Shown here: piece by piece, positions 25,188 to 33,660 of the stretch
Position numbering within the stretch: position 1 is the first letter of the stretch
Layout: the number at the start of each line of letters is the position of its first letter
Source of the DNA: Rhodobacter huangdaonensis
GTDB taxonomy: Bacteria; Pseudomonadota; Alphaproteobacteria; Rhodobacterales; Rhodobacteraceae
Reading direction: 5' to 3'
Assembly (NCBI RefSeq): GCF_004022465.1
Contig: NZ_SAVA01000003.1
Location: 62,001-126,000, forward strand
Length of the DNA: 64,000 bases
Made by a program: the position numbers and the translations under genes
The notes under the pieces: generated by a model
Database searches by the model: none
Told to the model about the DNA's origin: nothing
Seen by the model: the letters and a program-made list of their open reading frames with translations, nothing else

Positions 25188-25811
25188 ATGTCCTGGACCG
25201 ATGAACGCGTCGAACTTCTGAAGAAGATGTGGTCCGAGGGTCAGTCCGCGAGCCAGATCGCCAAGGAGCTCGGCGGCGTCACCCGCAACGCCGTGATCGG
25301 CAAGGTGCACCGGCTCGGCCTGTCGAACCGTGCCGGCGCGGAAGGCGCCGCGCCCGAGGCCGAGGCCCCCGCGGCGAAACCTGCCGTCGACCCGGCGCCC
25401 ACGCCCGAACCCGTCGCCACCCGGCCCGAGCCCGCGCCCGAACCCGTGCGTGCCGCCCCCGCGCAGCCGGTGCGCCCCGCCGCCGCGCCGCGCCCCGAGC
25501 CCGTCGCCGCGGTCGCGACGCCCGCGATGCGCAAGCCCGTGGTGCCCGCCGGCCAGCCGCTGCCGCCGCAGCCCTCGCTGAACGAGATCAGCCCCGAGAC
25601 CCTCGCCTCGGTGCGCGAGGTCGAGAAGCGGTCGCGCAAGATCTCGCTGATGGAGCTGACCGAGCGCACCTGCAAATGGCCGATCGGCGACCCGGCGACC
25701 GACAACTTCTATTTCTGCGGCCTGCCGAGCCAGCCCGGCAAACCCTATTGCGAGGCGCATGTCTCGGTCGCGTTCCAGCCGATGAGCACCCGGCGCGACC
25801 GACGGCGGTGA
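25188..25811 (+). CDS. gcrA: GcrA cell cycle regulator family protein
   Basis: This 207-residue protein starts with the conserved GcrA DNA-binding region (MSWTDERVELLKKMWSEGQS, then ASQIAKELGGVTRNAVIGK), a helix-turn-helix that in Caulobacter recruits sigma70 and reads CcrM-methylated GANTC sites. A linker of about 80 residues (55-125) made mostly of Ala and Pro follows, then a conserved C-terminal zinc-ribbon-like segment (CKWPIGDP...FCGLP...YCEAH). I prefer the ATG at 25188 to the GTG six bases earlier because the family starts with MSWT. It precedes rimO and is separated from it by a repeat. Confidence 0.9.
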   Translation: MSWTDERVELLKKMWSEGQSASQIAKELGGVTRNAVIGKVHRLGLSNRAGAEGAAPEAEAPAAKPAVDPAPTPEPVATRPEPAPEPVRAAPAQPVRPAAAPRPEPVAAVATPAMRKPVVPAGQPLPPQPSLNEISPETLASVREVEKRSRKISLMELTERTCKWPIGDPATDNFYFCGLPSQPGKPYCEAHVSVAFQPMSTRRDRRR

Positions 25812-25820
25812 GCGGGCGCG

Positions 25821-25866
25821 CGGGGCCCTGCCCCGCACCCCGAGGTATTTTCAGCAAGATGAAAGG
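25821..25866 (+). repeat. Dispersed intergenic repeat, copy 4
   Basis: GGGGCCCTGCCCC, then GCACCCCGAGGTATTTTCAG and CAAGATGAAAG, is a single-arm copy of the composite unit. It lies 10 bases after gcrA and about 40 bases before rimO, in the direction of both genes. Confidence 0.7.
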
Positions 25867-25905
25867 GCGGGTCGCGCGGCCCGCCTTTGCCGTCGAGAGG
25901 GCGAG

Positions 25906-27312
25906 ATGAGCCAGAACCCCCCGAACCTGCGCCCCGATCTGGCGCCGCATCCCCGTTTCGACGAGCCCCGCCGCGAGGGCCAGCCGACGATCGGCATGGT
26001 CTCGCTCGGCTGTCCGAAGGCGCTGGTCGACAGCGAGCGGATCCTGACCCGGCTGCGCGCCGAGGGTTATGCGATCTCGCCCGATTACACCGGCGCCGAT
26101 GCGGTGATCGTCAACACCTGCGGCTTTCTCGACACCGCCAAGGCCGAGAGCCTCGAGGCGATCGGCGAGGCGCTGACGGAAAACGGCAAGGTGATCGTGA
26201 CCGGCTGCCTGGGCGCCGAGCCCGAGTTCATCACCGGCGTGCACCCCAAGGTGCTGGCAGTGACCGGGCCGCAGCAATACGAGCAGGTTCTGGATGCCGT
26301 GCATGGCGCCGTGCCGCCCGCGCCCGATCCGTTCATCGACCTGCTGCCTTCGACCGGGGTCAAGCTGACGCCGCGGCACTACAGCTATCTGAAGATTTCC
26401 GAGGGCTGCAACCACGCCTGCAAGTTCTGCATCATCCCCGACATGCGCGGCAAGCTGGTCTCGCGCCCGGCGCATGCGGTGCTGCGCGAGGCCGAGAAGC
26501 TGCTCGAGGCCGGGGTGCGCGAGCTGCTGGTGATCTCGCAGGATACCTCGGCCTATGGCCTCGACCGCAAGCATGACCTCAGCCCCTGGAAGGGCGCCGA
26601 GGTGCGCGCCCATATCACCGATCTCGCCCGCGAGATGGGCCGGATGGCGCGCGAGGCCGAGGCCTGGGTGCGGCTGCATTACGTCTATCCCTATCCGCAT
26701 GTGCGTGACCTGATCCCGATCATGGCCGAGACCGGCGCGGGCGGCGGCGTGCTGCCCTATCTCGACATCCCGTTCCAGCACGCCCACCCCGATGTGCTGA
26801 AGCGCATGGCGCGGCCCGCCGCCTCGGCGAAGACGCTCGACGAAATCGCCGCCTGGCGCGCCGCCTGCCCCGGGATCGTCCTGCGCTCGACCTTCATCGT
26901 CGGCTATCCCGGCGAGACGGAAGCGGAATTCCAGTATCTTCTGGACTGGATGGACGAAGCCCAGCTCGACCGCGTCGGTTGCTTCCAATACGAGAACGTC
27001 AAGGGCGCGCGCTCGAACGCGCTGCCCGACCATGTGCCCGAAGAGGTCAAGCAGGACCGCTGGGAGCGCTTCATGGAAAAGGCGCAGGCGATCTCGACGG
27101 CGAAGCTCGAGGCGAAGATCGGCTCGCTGCAGCAGGTGATCGTCGACGAGGTGGACGCCGAGGGCGCCACCTGCCGCACCCGCGCCGACGCCCCCGAAAT
27201 CGACGGCAACCTGTTCATCGATGAAGATTTTGAAGGACTGCAGCCGGGCGACATGCTGACCGTCGAGGTCGAGGACGCCTCGGAATACGATCTCTGGGGG
27301 CGGCGGATCTGA
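25906..27312 (+). CDS. rimO: Ribosomal protein S12 methylthiotransferase RimO
   Basis: This 468-residue radical-SAM enzyme adds a methylthio group to an aspartate of ribosomal protein S12. The N-terminal MTTase domain binds one [4Fe-4S] cluster through C36, C72 and C101; the radical-SAM domain has C168, C172 and C175 (GCNHACKFC); and a TRAM domain closes the protein (about 400-468). MVSLGCPKALVDSERI is diagnostic of RimO as opposed to MiaB. The ATG has a GAGGGCGAG-type site. The next gene follows after 97 bases. Confidence 0.95.
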   Translation: MSQNPPNLRPDLAPHPRFDEPRREGQPTIGMVSLGCPKALVDSERILTRLRAEGYAISPDYTGADAVIVNTCGFLDTAKAESLEAIGEALTENGKVIVTGCLGAEPEFITGVHPKVLAVTGPQQYEQVLDAVHGAVPPAPDPFIDLLPSTGVKLTPRHYSYLKISEGCNHACKFCIIPDMRGKLVSRPAHAVLREAEKLLEAGVRELLVISQDTSAYGLDRKHDLSPWKGAEVRAHITDLAREMGRMAREAEAWVRLHYVYPYPHVRDLIPIMAETGAGGGVLPYLDIPFQHAHPDVLKRMARPAASAKTLDEIAAWRAACPGIVLRSTFIVGYPGETEAEFQYLLDWMDEAQLDRVGCFQYENVKGARSNALPDHVPEEVKQDRWERFMEKAQAISTAKLEAKIGSLQQVIVDEVDAEGATCRTRADAPEIDGNLFIDEDFEGLQPGDMLTVEVEDASEYDLWGRRI

Positions 27313-27409
27313 GCGGCGGGCGGTTTTTCGCCGCATGCCATGATCGCGCCCGATTTGGGGCGGACAGTGGCCTCCGTTTGCGGCAGGTTCGCCGCAACCG
27401 GAGGATGAA

Positions 27410-27895
27410 ATGACCCTGACCCGCCCTGCCCTGCTGCTGCTGTTGTCCCTTGCCGTGCCGCAAACCGCGGGCGCGGTGACCAGCCAGGGCGCCTGCACCG
27501 TCTCCGAGCCCGTCGTGTCGCAGATGGCGCAGCTGGTGAATGCCGAGCGTCGGGCAAGCGGCCTGCCGCCGCTGAAGGTCGACGCCAAGCTGAACCGGGC
27601 CGCCCAGGCCCACGCCTGCGACATGGCGGCGAAGGGCTATTTCGACCATGTCGAGCCGAATGGGTCGACGCCGAAGGTCCGGGTCAAGCGCGCCGGTTTC
27701 CGCACCTGCCTGACCGCCGAGAACATCTCGCTCGACTGGAAAAGCCCGGAACGGGCGATGCAGGCGCTGATGGTCTCGCCCGGGCACCGCGCCAATATCC
27801 TGCGCCGCGGGGTGACGGCGCTCGGCATCGGCTATGTGCCGCGGCAGGGCAATGCCGGCCCGTGGTTCGTGCAGGTCTTCGCGAAAGGCTGCTGA
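27410..27895 (+). CDS. Secreted CAP/SCP domain protein
   Basis: This 161-residue protein has a signal peptide (about 1-22, cleaved near AGA) and a single CAP (SCP/PR1-like) domain covering the rest. Visible motifs are NAERRASGLPPLKVD, HACDMAAKGYFDH, the TAENI box and MVSPGHRANIL, close to the bacterial YkwD/SafA branch. Four cysteines (29, 70, 100, 161) could form two disulfides in the periplasm. CAP proteins bind sterols, lipids or metals in various hosts; no role can be given here. It converges on the tandem pair of small secreted proteins. Confidence 0.88.
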   Translation: MTLTRPALLLLLSLAVPQTAGAVTSQGACTVSEPVVSQMAQLVNAERRASGLPPLKVDAKLNRAAQAHACDMAAKGYFDHVEPNGSTPKVRVKRAGFRTCLTAENISLDWKSPERAMQALMVSPGHRANILRRGVTALGIGYVPRQGNAGPWFVQVFAKGC

Positions 27896-27904
27896 GCGGT
27901 ATGC

Positions 27905-27928
27905 AAAAGGGCGGCCCGAAGACCGCCC
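27905..27928 (-). terminator. Terminator between convergent CAP and small secreted protein genes
   Basis: The GGGCGG ... CCGCCC stem has a TTTT run on its leftward side (27905-27908), so it best serves the leftward tandem pair; it may also stop the rightward CAP transcript. Confidence 0.6.
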
Positions 27929-27955
27929 CTGTTGCCTGATCCCTTCCGGGTCGGC

Positions 27956-28372
27956 TCAGCTGTCACGCCCCATCGCGACCTGCGGGTTCACGATGGTGTT
28001 GCGGTTCTGGTGCGAGACGACGAAGTTCACTGTCTGCAGATCGCCGTCGCGCTGCGCCTGCTGCACGCGGATCAGCTCGGCCGTGGTGTATTCGGCCGGG
28101 TTCAGACCGACCTGCGCCGCGATCTGCGCCTTGCCGGCGGTGACGGCCGCAGCTTCGGTCGCGCCCACGCGCTTCAGGAAGTAGTCGTAGCTGCTCTGGT
28201 CGCCCGCATCGCGCGCGCCGAGCAGCTGGTGCAGCTCCGTCGCGCTGTAGGCGCCGGCATCCACGCCGAGGTAATCGGCGATCTGCTGCAGGCCCGGGTT
28301 CACATCGGCCGCCGAGGCCACACCCGCCGAAAGCACCAGCGCAAGCGCCGAATAAGCCATGTTCCGTTTCAT
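27956..28372 (-). CDS. Small secreted repeat protein, downstream copy of a tandem pair
   Basis: This 138-residue protein is not a family I recognise. It has a signal peptide cleaved after VASA (residue 21). The mature part holds two related 38-residue units, about 29-66 and 82-119, sharing QIA, G, Y, EL and A...GD at matching places 53 residues apart; each seems to be a pair of helices. The protein is identical to the next gene upstream at all but five residues (S92N-type changes at the second unit and at the C-terminus). A GAGAAAAG site precedes the ATG. The periplasmic location is inferred from the signal peptide. Confidence 0.82.
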   Translation of the reverse strand: MKRNMAYSALALVLSAGVASAADVNPGLQQIADYLGVDAGAYSATELHQLLGARDAGDQSSYDYFLKRVGATEAAAVTAGKAQIAAQVGLNPAEYTTAELIRVQQAQRDGDLQTVNFVVSHQNRNTIVNPQVAMGRDS

Positions 28373-28472
28373 CTTTTCTCTCCGTTCATGCGGGGCACCG
28401 GGGCGGCCATCGCCGCATCTGCCCGGAACCCGTCAATCCGTGTTGTCATTCCGCCGTCCGTGATCGGCCGGC

Positions 28473-28889
28473 TTACTTGTCGTGCCCCATCGCGACCTGC
28501 GGGTTCACGATGGTGTTGCGGTTCTGGTGCGAGACAACGAAGCTCACCGTCTGCAGATCGGCGTCACGCTGCGCCTGCTGCACGCGGATCAGTTCGGCCG
28601 TGGTGTATTCGGCCGGGCTCAGGCCGACCTGCGCCGCGATCTGCGCCTTGCCGGCGGTGACGGCCGCAGCTTCGGTCGCGCCCACCCGCTTCAGGAAGTA
28701 GTCGTAGCTGCTCTGGTCGCCCGCATCGCGCGCGCCGAGCAGCTGGTGCAGCTCCGTCGCGCTGTAGGCGCCGGCATCGACGCCGAGGTAATCGGCAATC
28801 TGCTGCAGGCCCGGGTTCACATCGGCCGCCGAGGCCACACCCGCCGAAAGCACCAGCGCAAGCGCCGAATAAGCCATGTTCCGTTTCAT
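28473..28889 (-). CDS. Small secreted repeat protein, upstream copy of a tandem pair
   Basis: This 138-residue protein is the second copy of the pair, lying 517 bases upstream in register. Identity covers the signal peptide and both internal 38-residue units. The DNA match continues for 16 bases before the start (ribosome site included) and then stops, so the duplicated block covers the gene and its ribosome site but not a promoter. The 100-base spacer suggests both are transcribed from the promoter in front of this copy (28890-29146). The role is unknown. Confidence 0.82.
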   Translation of the reverse strand: MKRNMAYSALALVLSAGVASAADVNPGLQQIADYLGVDAGAYSATELHQLLGARDAGDQSSYDYFLKRVGATEAAAVTAGKAQIAAQVGLSPAEYTTAELIRVQQAQRDADLQTVSFVVSHQNRNTIVNPQVAMGHDK

Positions 28890-29146
28890 CTTTTCTCTCC
28901 GTATCCTCGACTTTTCAGTCGGTTATCTGTCCGCTTCGGGGTTCCCCGTCGCTGTGAGACTGAGATAGGCCTGTTCGAATAAATTGAAAACGCCCACGAA
29001 TAAACATGACAATGCGCATTCATGCACAGATCTCGCCCCTTGAAATTTCACCGGGGCAGAAGAGGGGGCGGGGCAGAGGCCCTTCCCTCGGGGGGGTGTT
29101 TCGCCTATCTAGCGGAAAACCCGAATTTCCCCGAAAGGTGCGCTGA
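28890..29146. promoter_or_regulatory. Divergent promoter region of the tandem pair and ettA
   Basis: This 257-base gap lies between a leftward and a rightward gene and includes an AT-richer stretch near 28970-29030 compared with its surroundings. No clear operator or small gene was seen. Confidence 0.4.
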
Positions 29147-30802
29147 ATGGCCTCGTATCAATACGTCTATCACATGGACGGCGTCTCGAAGACCTATCCG
29201 GGCGGCAAGAAATGCTTCGAGAACATCCGCCTGAACTTCCTGCCCGGCGTGAAGATCGGCGTCGTCGGCGTCAACGGCGCCGGTAAGTCGACGCTCCTGA
29301 AGATCATGGCCGGCATCGACAAGGACTTCCAGGGCGAGGCCTGGGCCGCCAAGGGCGCCAAGGTCGGCTATCTCGCGCAGGAGCCGCAGCTTGATGACGC
29401 CAAGTCCGTGCGCGAGAACGTCATGGAAGGCGTCGCGGAAAAGACCGCCAAGCTCGAACGCTACAACGAGCTGGCGATGAACTACTCGGACGACACCGCC
29501 GAGGAGATGGCGCGGCTGCAAGACGAGATCGACGCCGAGAACCTGTGGGATCTCGACAGCCAGGTCGACATCGCGCTCGAGGCGCTGCGCTGCCCGCCCG
29601 ATGACGCCAATGTCGCCACCCTCTCGGGCGGCGAGCGGCGCCGCGTGGCGCTGTGCAAGCTCCTGCTCGAGGCGCCCGACATGCTGCTCCTCGACGAACC
29701 GACCAACCACCTCGATGCGGAAACCATCGCCTGGCTGCAAAAGCACCTGATCGATTACAAGGGCACGATCCTGATCGTCACCCACGACCGCTACTTCCTC
29801 GACGACATCACCTCGTGGATTCTCGAGCTCGAGCGCGGCCGCGGCATCCCCTATGAGGGCAACTACTCCGCCTGGCTCGAGCAGAAGGCGAAGCGGCTCG
29901 AACAGGAAGCCCGCGAGGACAAGGCCAAGCAGAAGGTCATGGCCAAGGAACTCGAATGGATCCGCGCCGGCGCCAAGGCGCGTCAGGCGAAGTCGAAGGC
30001 GCGTATCTCGGCCTATGAGAAGATGGCGGACCAGTCCGAGAAGGAACGGGTCGGCACCGCGCAGATCATCATCCCGAACGGCCCGCGCCTTGGCGGCAAG
30101 GTGATCGAGCTCGACGGCATCTCGAAGCATTACGGCGACAAGCAGCTGATCGAGAACCTCTCGTTCTCGATCCCGCCCGGGGCGATCGTCGGTGTGATCG
30201 GCCCGAACGGCGCCGGCAAGTCGACGCTGTTCAAGATGATCACCGGCCAGGAGGCGCCCGACGCCGGCACCGTCACCATCGGCGAGACGGTGAAGCTGTC
30301 CTATGTCGACCAGTCGCGCGACGCGCTCGACCCGGAGAAGAACGTCTGGGAAGAGATCTCGGGCGGGGCCGAGCTGATCCAGCTCGGCGAAGCCACGGTG
30401 AACTCGCGCAGCTATGTCGGCGCGTTCAACTTCAAGGGCTCGGACCAGCAGAAGAAGGTGGGGCTGCTTTCGGGCGGTGAGCGCAACCGCGTGCACATGG
30501 CGAAGCTGCTGAAATCGGGCGGCAACGTGCTGCTCCTCGACGAACCGACGAACGACCTCGACGTGGAAACGCTGCAGGCGCTCGAAGCGGCGATCGAGGA
30601 TTTCGCCGGCTGCGCGATCATCATCTCGCACGACCGCTTCTTCCTCGACCGGCTCTGCACCCACATCCTCGCCTTCGAGGGCGAGGCGCATGTGGAATTC
30701 TTCGAAGGCAACTTCGAGGATTACGAGAACGACAAGATCCGCCGCATGGGCCCCGATGCCGCCGAACCGAAGCGGGTGAAATACAAGAAGTTCAGCCGCT
30801 GA
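29147..30802 (+). CDS. ettA: Energy-dependent translational throttle protein EttA (ABC-F)
   Basis: This 551-residue ABC-F protein sits in the ribosomal E site and regulates the first elongation step according to ATP level. Two ABC domains are seen: Walker A GVNGAGKST with LSGGERRRVALC, and GPNGAGKST with LSGGERNRVHMA. The first contains the arm insertion (about 90-145, with KLERYNELAMNY), and an interdomain linker of lysine-rich helices spans about 245-305. The sequence start MASYQYVYHMDGVSKTYPGG and the EttA arm separate it from Uup. The ATG has a GAAAGG site. Two hairpins follow the stop. Confidence 0.94.
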   Translation: MASYQYVYHMDGVSKTYPGGKKCFENIRLNFLPGVKIGVVGVNGAGKSTLLKIMAGIDKDFQGEAWAAKGAKVGYLAQEPQLDDAKSVRENVMEGVAEKTAKLERYNELAMNYSDDTAEEMARLQDEIDAENLWDLDSQVDIALEALRCPPDDANVATLSGGERRRVALCKLLLEAPDMLLLDEPTNHLDAETIAWLQKHLIDYKGTILIVTHDRYFLDDITSWILELERGRGIPYEGNYSAWLEQKAKRLEQEAREDKAKQKVMAKELEWIRAGAKARQAKSKARISAYEKMADQSEKERVGTAQIIIPNGPRLGGKVIELDGISKHYGDKQLIENLSFSIPPGAIVGVIGPNGAGKSTLFKMITGQEAPDAGTVTIGETVKLSYVDQSRDALDPEKNVWEEISGGAELIQLGEATVNSRSYVGAFNFKGSDQQKKVGLLSGGERNRVHMAKLLKSGGNVLLLDEPTNDLDVETLQALEAAIEDFAGCAIIISHDRFFLDRLCTHILAFEGEAHVEFFEGNFEDYENDKIRRMGPDAAEPKRVKYKKFSR

Positions 30803-30812
30803 GCTCTGGCCG

Positions 30813-30830
30813 CGCCGCGCTTGCGCGGCG
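30813..30830 (+). other. Hairpin after ettA
   Basis: CGCCGCGC-TT-GCGCGGCG is a perfect 8-pair stem 10 bases after the ettA stop. It has no T run, so it may protect the 3' end or act together with the next hairpin. Confidence 0.5.
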
Positions 30831-30846
30831 TCCGCCCTGCCTCTAG

Positions 30847-30872
30847 CCTCTGCTCGTTTCACCGAGCAGAGG
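30847..30872 (+). promoter_or_regulatory. Hairpin covering the ribosome site of the VasI-like gene
   Basis: CCTCTGCTCG, a six-base loop and CGAGCAGAGG make a perfect 10-pair stem. The second arm holds the only plausible ribosome site (AGAGG) and ends five bases before the ATG at 30878. The codons that follow include a run of six T, so the same hairpin could be the ettA terminator. Confidence 0.65.
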
Positions 30873-30877
30873 CTTTC

Positions 30878-31492
30878 ATGTTTTTTCAGCGCATTTCCAC
30901 AGCCACCTTCGCCCTTTTTTGTCTCGCCCTCCCCGCTCTCGCCGAACAGGACTGCACGGCACTCAGGGACGATGCCGCCCGCCTGTCCTGTTACGACCTG
31001 CAAAGCGGCTACAAGCAAATCGACGGTTCAACACCCCCCGGGACCGGCAAGTGGACGGTCCGCATCGAGACGTCACCGATGACGGACCAGACGGATGTCT
31101 ACCTGCATCTCGAAAGCGAAACCCTCCTGCCTGCACGCTTTGGCTCCGGGAATGCCCCGGCCGATCTTTTCGTGCGATGCCGCGAGAACACGACCTCGGC
31201 CTTCTTCGTGTTCAACAATCATTTCATGTCGGACATCCAGGGATACGGGCAGATCGAATACCGCCTCGACAAGAACGCGATGTCAAAGGTCGGCACCGAT
31301 GCGAGCACCGATAACAAGGCCCTCGGCCTGTGGTCGGGCGCGCGCGCGATCCCCTTCCTCAAATCGCTCTTCGCGCATGATCAGCTGATCGTCCGCGCCA
31401 CGCCCTACAATGAATCGGCGCTCACCGTCACCTTCGATATCCGCGGGCTCGAGGCCGCCTCGGAAAAGCTCCGCGACGCCTGCAAGTGGTAG
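30878..31492 (+). CDS. Secreted VasI/TagO-like protein (type VI secretion-associated family)
   Basis: This 204-residue protein has a signal peptide cleaved near ALA (residue 22) and a domain resembling VasI/TagO (type VI secretion-associated): CTALRDDAARLSCYD, the GKWTVRIETSPMTDQTDVYL segment, and the C-terminal FDIRGLEAASEKLRDACKW. In that family it may aid secretion assembly, but no type VI genes occur in this window. It is lower in GC than its neighbours (by eye), which hints at recent acquisition or relaxed selection. The ATG at 30878 sits right after a hairpin that includes its ribosome site. Confidence 0.78.
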   Translation: MFFQRISTATFALFCLALPALAEQDCTALRDDAARLSCYDLQSGYKQIDGSTPPGTGKWTVRIETSPMTDQTDVYLHLESETLLPARFGSGNAPADLFVRCRENTTSAFFVFNNHFMSDIQGYGQIEYRLDKNAMSKVGTDASTDNKALGLWSGARAIPFLKSLFAHDQLIVRATPYNESALTVTFDIRGLEAASEKLRDACKW

Positions 31493-31500
31493 GCCCCTGC

Positions 31501-31558
31501 TTTCTCCTTGCCGAAAATACCTCGGGGTGAGGCCGCAGGCCGAGGGGCAGCGCCCCTT
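31501..31558 (-). repeat. Dispersed intergenic repeat, copy 5
   Basis: Read leftward: GGGGCGCTGCCCC, CGGCCTGCGGCC, TCACCCCGAGGTATTTTCGG and CAAGGAGAAAG. It lies between two converging genes and faces the same way as the leftward membrane-protein gene, whose 3' end is 9 bases away. Confidence 0.75.
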
Positions 31559-31566
31559 GACCGCGC

Positions 31567-33660
31567 TCAGCCCCGGCGCCGCCCCCGGCCCTCGGAAAGC
31601 CAGGCCGCCACGCTCAGCAGCGCGGCGAGTGCGAGCCAGGCCCAGGCGGGCAGCACCGGGCTCACCCGGATGTCGGCCACCGCCGCCGCACCGCGCGGCG
31701 TGATGCCGATCCAGCCGCGCCCGGCCGAGAGCCGCCCTTCGCGCACCGTGCGCACCGCGGGGATGCCGTCTTCGAGCCGGCTCACCCCGCCGCCCGAGGC
31801 CTGCACCGCGGCGCTCAGCGGGCCGGCGCTCGCGATCGTGCCCTCGAACTCGCGCGGCGCGGCGGGGCCCAGCGCCACCACCCGCTCGAGATCGCCCTGC
31901 TTCAGCCGGTAGAGCCCCGGCCCCGGCGCCTGCCAGCGCGCGCTGAACCGGCCCGGCCCCGCCTCGCTCAGCGCCAGATCCTGCGTCGAGCCATCGGGCA
32001 GCGTCACCGTGACCGGCCCCGGCGCCTCCTTCATCGTGCGCCGCGTCACGGTCAGCGACAGGCTGCCCGGCTCGACCTCGGCGATCAGCGCCTCTTCCTC
32101 GAGCTCGGGCTCCTTCATCTCCCAATGCGCGATCCGGCGCAGCAGCTCAAGCTGCGGCCCGCCGCCCTCGAAGCCGCGATCCCACAGCCACGGGTGATCC
32201 GAGGCGAGCAGCGCCACCCGCCCCTTGCCGGCATGCGCCAGCACCAGCAGCGGCTTGTCCTCTGCGCCCTTCATCACCACCTCGCCGGTGGCGTCGGTCA
32301 GCTCGATCTGGCGCAGCCAGCGGCCCCAGTGCTTCGGCCCGGGCTCGCCCTCGGGCGGTGGCGCGCCCTCGAGCCCCGCGGTCACCGGATGGCGCAGGCC
32401 AAGCTCGGTCGGGCGCGGCAGATAGGCCTCGGACAGCACCCGCCCGGTCGGCCGCGCCGGCATGATCTCTCCAAGCGGCGTCTGCCACAGGCTCTCGACG
32501 GTGGCGAATTCGGGCCCGGCCGAGATCAGCACCGCGCCGCCGCGTTCGACGTAATCGCGGATATTGGCGAAATAGGCGGGCGGCAGGATGCCGCGCTCGC
32601 CGTAGCGGTCGAAGATGATCAGGTCGAACTCGTCGATCTTGTCGATGAACAGCTCCTGCGTCGGGAAGGCGATCAGCGACAGTTCCGACACCGGCACGCC
32701 GTCCTGCTTCTCGGGCGGGCGCAGGATGGTGAAATGCACGAGGTCAACGCCCGCATCGGATTTCAGCAGGTTGCGCCAGGTGCGCTCGCCCGCGTGCGGC
32801 TGGCCCGAGACGAGCAGCACCCGCAGCCGGTCGCGCACGCCGTTGATCTGCACCACCGCGGCGTTGTTGCGCGCGGTCAGCTCGCCCGGCACGGGGGCAA
32901 GGCTGAACTGCACGACGTTCTGCCCGCCGTGTTCAAGCGTCAGCGGCAGTTCCAGATCCTGCCCGACCTCGACGCGATAGCTGCGCGCCTCGCCGCCGTC
33001 GATGGCGATGGTCAGATCGGCCTCGGTCCCCGCGGCTTTCGGCACCGCGCCCTCGTCGAGCACCTTGAGCCGGATCCGCGTCTCCTCGCCGATGATGCCG
33101 AAGGCGGGCGCCGTCTCGATCAGCAGCCGCCGGTCCCAGTCTTTCGCATGGCCGGTCAGCACCAGCTGCAGCGGCGCGGGCAGCGCGGGGGCAAGGTCCG
33201 CGTCATGCGCCTGCCCGTCGGTGACGACGATGGCGCCGGCGACGCGGGCGCGCGGCTCGGCCGCCAGCGCCTCGGCGAGCGCCGCGCCGATCTGGGTGCC
33301 GGCGTTCTTCGCGCCGTCGGGCACGGTGATCCGGCGCAGCTCGGTGTTGGGCAGGGCCTGCACCTCGGCCGCAAGGCGCGCCACCGCCGCATCGGTCCGC
33401 GCCGCACGGTCGGACAGCGTCTGCGAGGCGGTGCGGTCGTCAATCAGCAGCACGATGTCCGAGAGCGGCGTGCGCTCCTCGCGCTGCAGCGAGGGCTGCG
33501 CAAGCGCGCCCAGCAGGGCGAGGGCGGCGAGCGCGCGCAGCGCCCAGCCCCGCAGCCCGCGCCACAGCGCCAGCGCCAGCAGCAGCGCCGCCAGCCCCGC
33601 GCCGGCGGCGATCACCGCCCAGGGCAGCAGCGGCGCGAAGATCACCGAAAGCCCGCTCAT
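31567..33660 (-). CDS. Large membrane protein with glutamine amidotransferase-like/VWA-like region
   Basis: This 697-residue protein has two N-terminal membrane segments (about 10-28 and 38-56), a VWA-like periplasmic part starting at DIVLLIDDRTASQTLSDRAA, a region near 250-390 (RVLLVSGQPHAGERTWRNLL, LIIFDRYGERGILPPAYFANI) resembling class I glutamine amidotransferase-like folds, and a C-terminal membrane segment (about 672-692). No catalytic cysteine of true amidotransferases is evident. It is the last gene of a MoxR-type cluster, and its start overlaps the previous gene's stop by four bases. The function is unknown. Confidence 0.82.
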   Translation of the reverse strand: MSGLSVIFAPLLPWAVIAAGAGLAALLLALALWRGLRGWALRALAALALLGALAQPSLQREERTPLSDIVLLIDDRTASQTLSDRAARTDAAVARLAAEVQALPNTELRRITVPDGAKNAGTQIGAALAEALAAEPRARVAGAIVVTDGQAHDADLAPALPAPLQLVLTGHAKDWDRRLLIETAPAFGIIGEETRIRLKVLDEGAVPKAAGTEADLTIAIDGGEARSYRVEVGQDLELPLTLEHGGQNVVQFSLAPVPGELTARNNAAVVQINGVRDRLRVLLVSGQPHAGERTWRNLLKSDAGVDLVHFTILRPPEKQDGVPVSELSLIAFPTQELFIDKIDEFDLIIFDRYGERGILPPAYFANIRDYVERGGAVLISAGPEFATVESLWQTPLGEIMPARPTGRVLSEAYLPRPTELGLRHPVTAGLEGAPPPEGEPGPKHWGRWLRQIELTDATGEVVMKGAEDKPLLVLAHAGKGRVALLASDHPWLWDRGFEGGGPQLELLRRIAHWEMKEPELEEEALIAEVEPGSLSLTVTRRTMKEAPGPVTVTLPDGSTQDLALSEAGPGRFSARWQAPGPGLYRLKQGDLERVVALGPAAPREFEGTIASAGPLSAAVQASGGGVSRLEDGIPAVRTVREGRLSAGRGWIGITPRGAAAVADIRVSPVLPAWAWLALAALLSVAAWLSEGRGRRRG

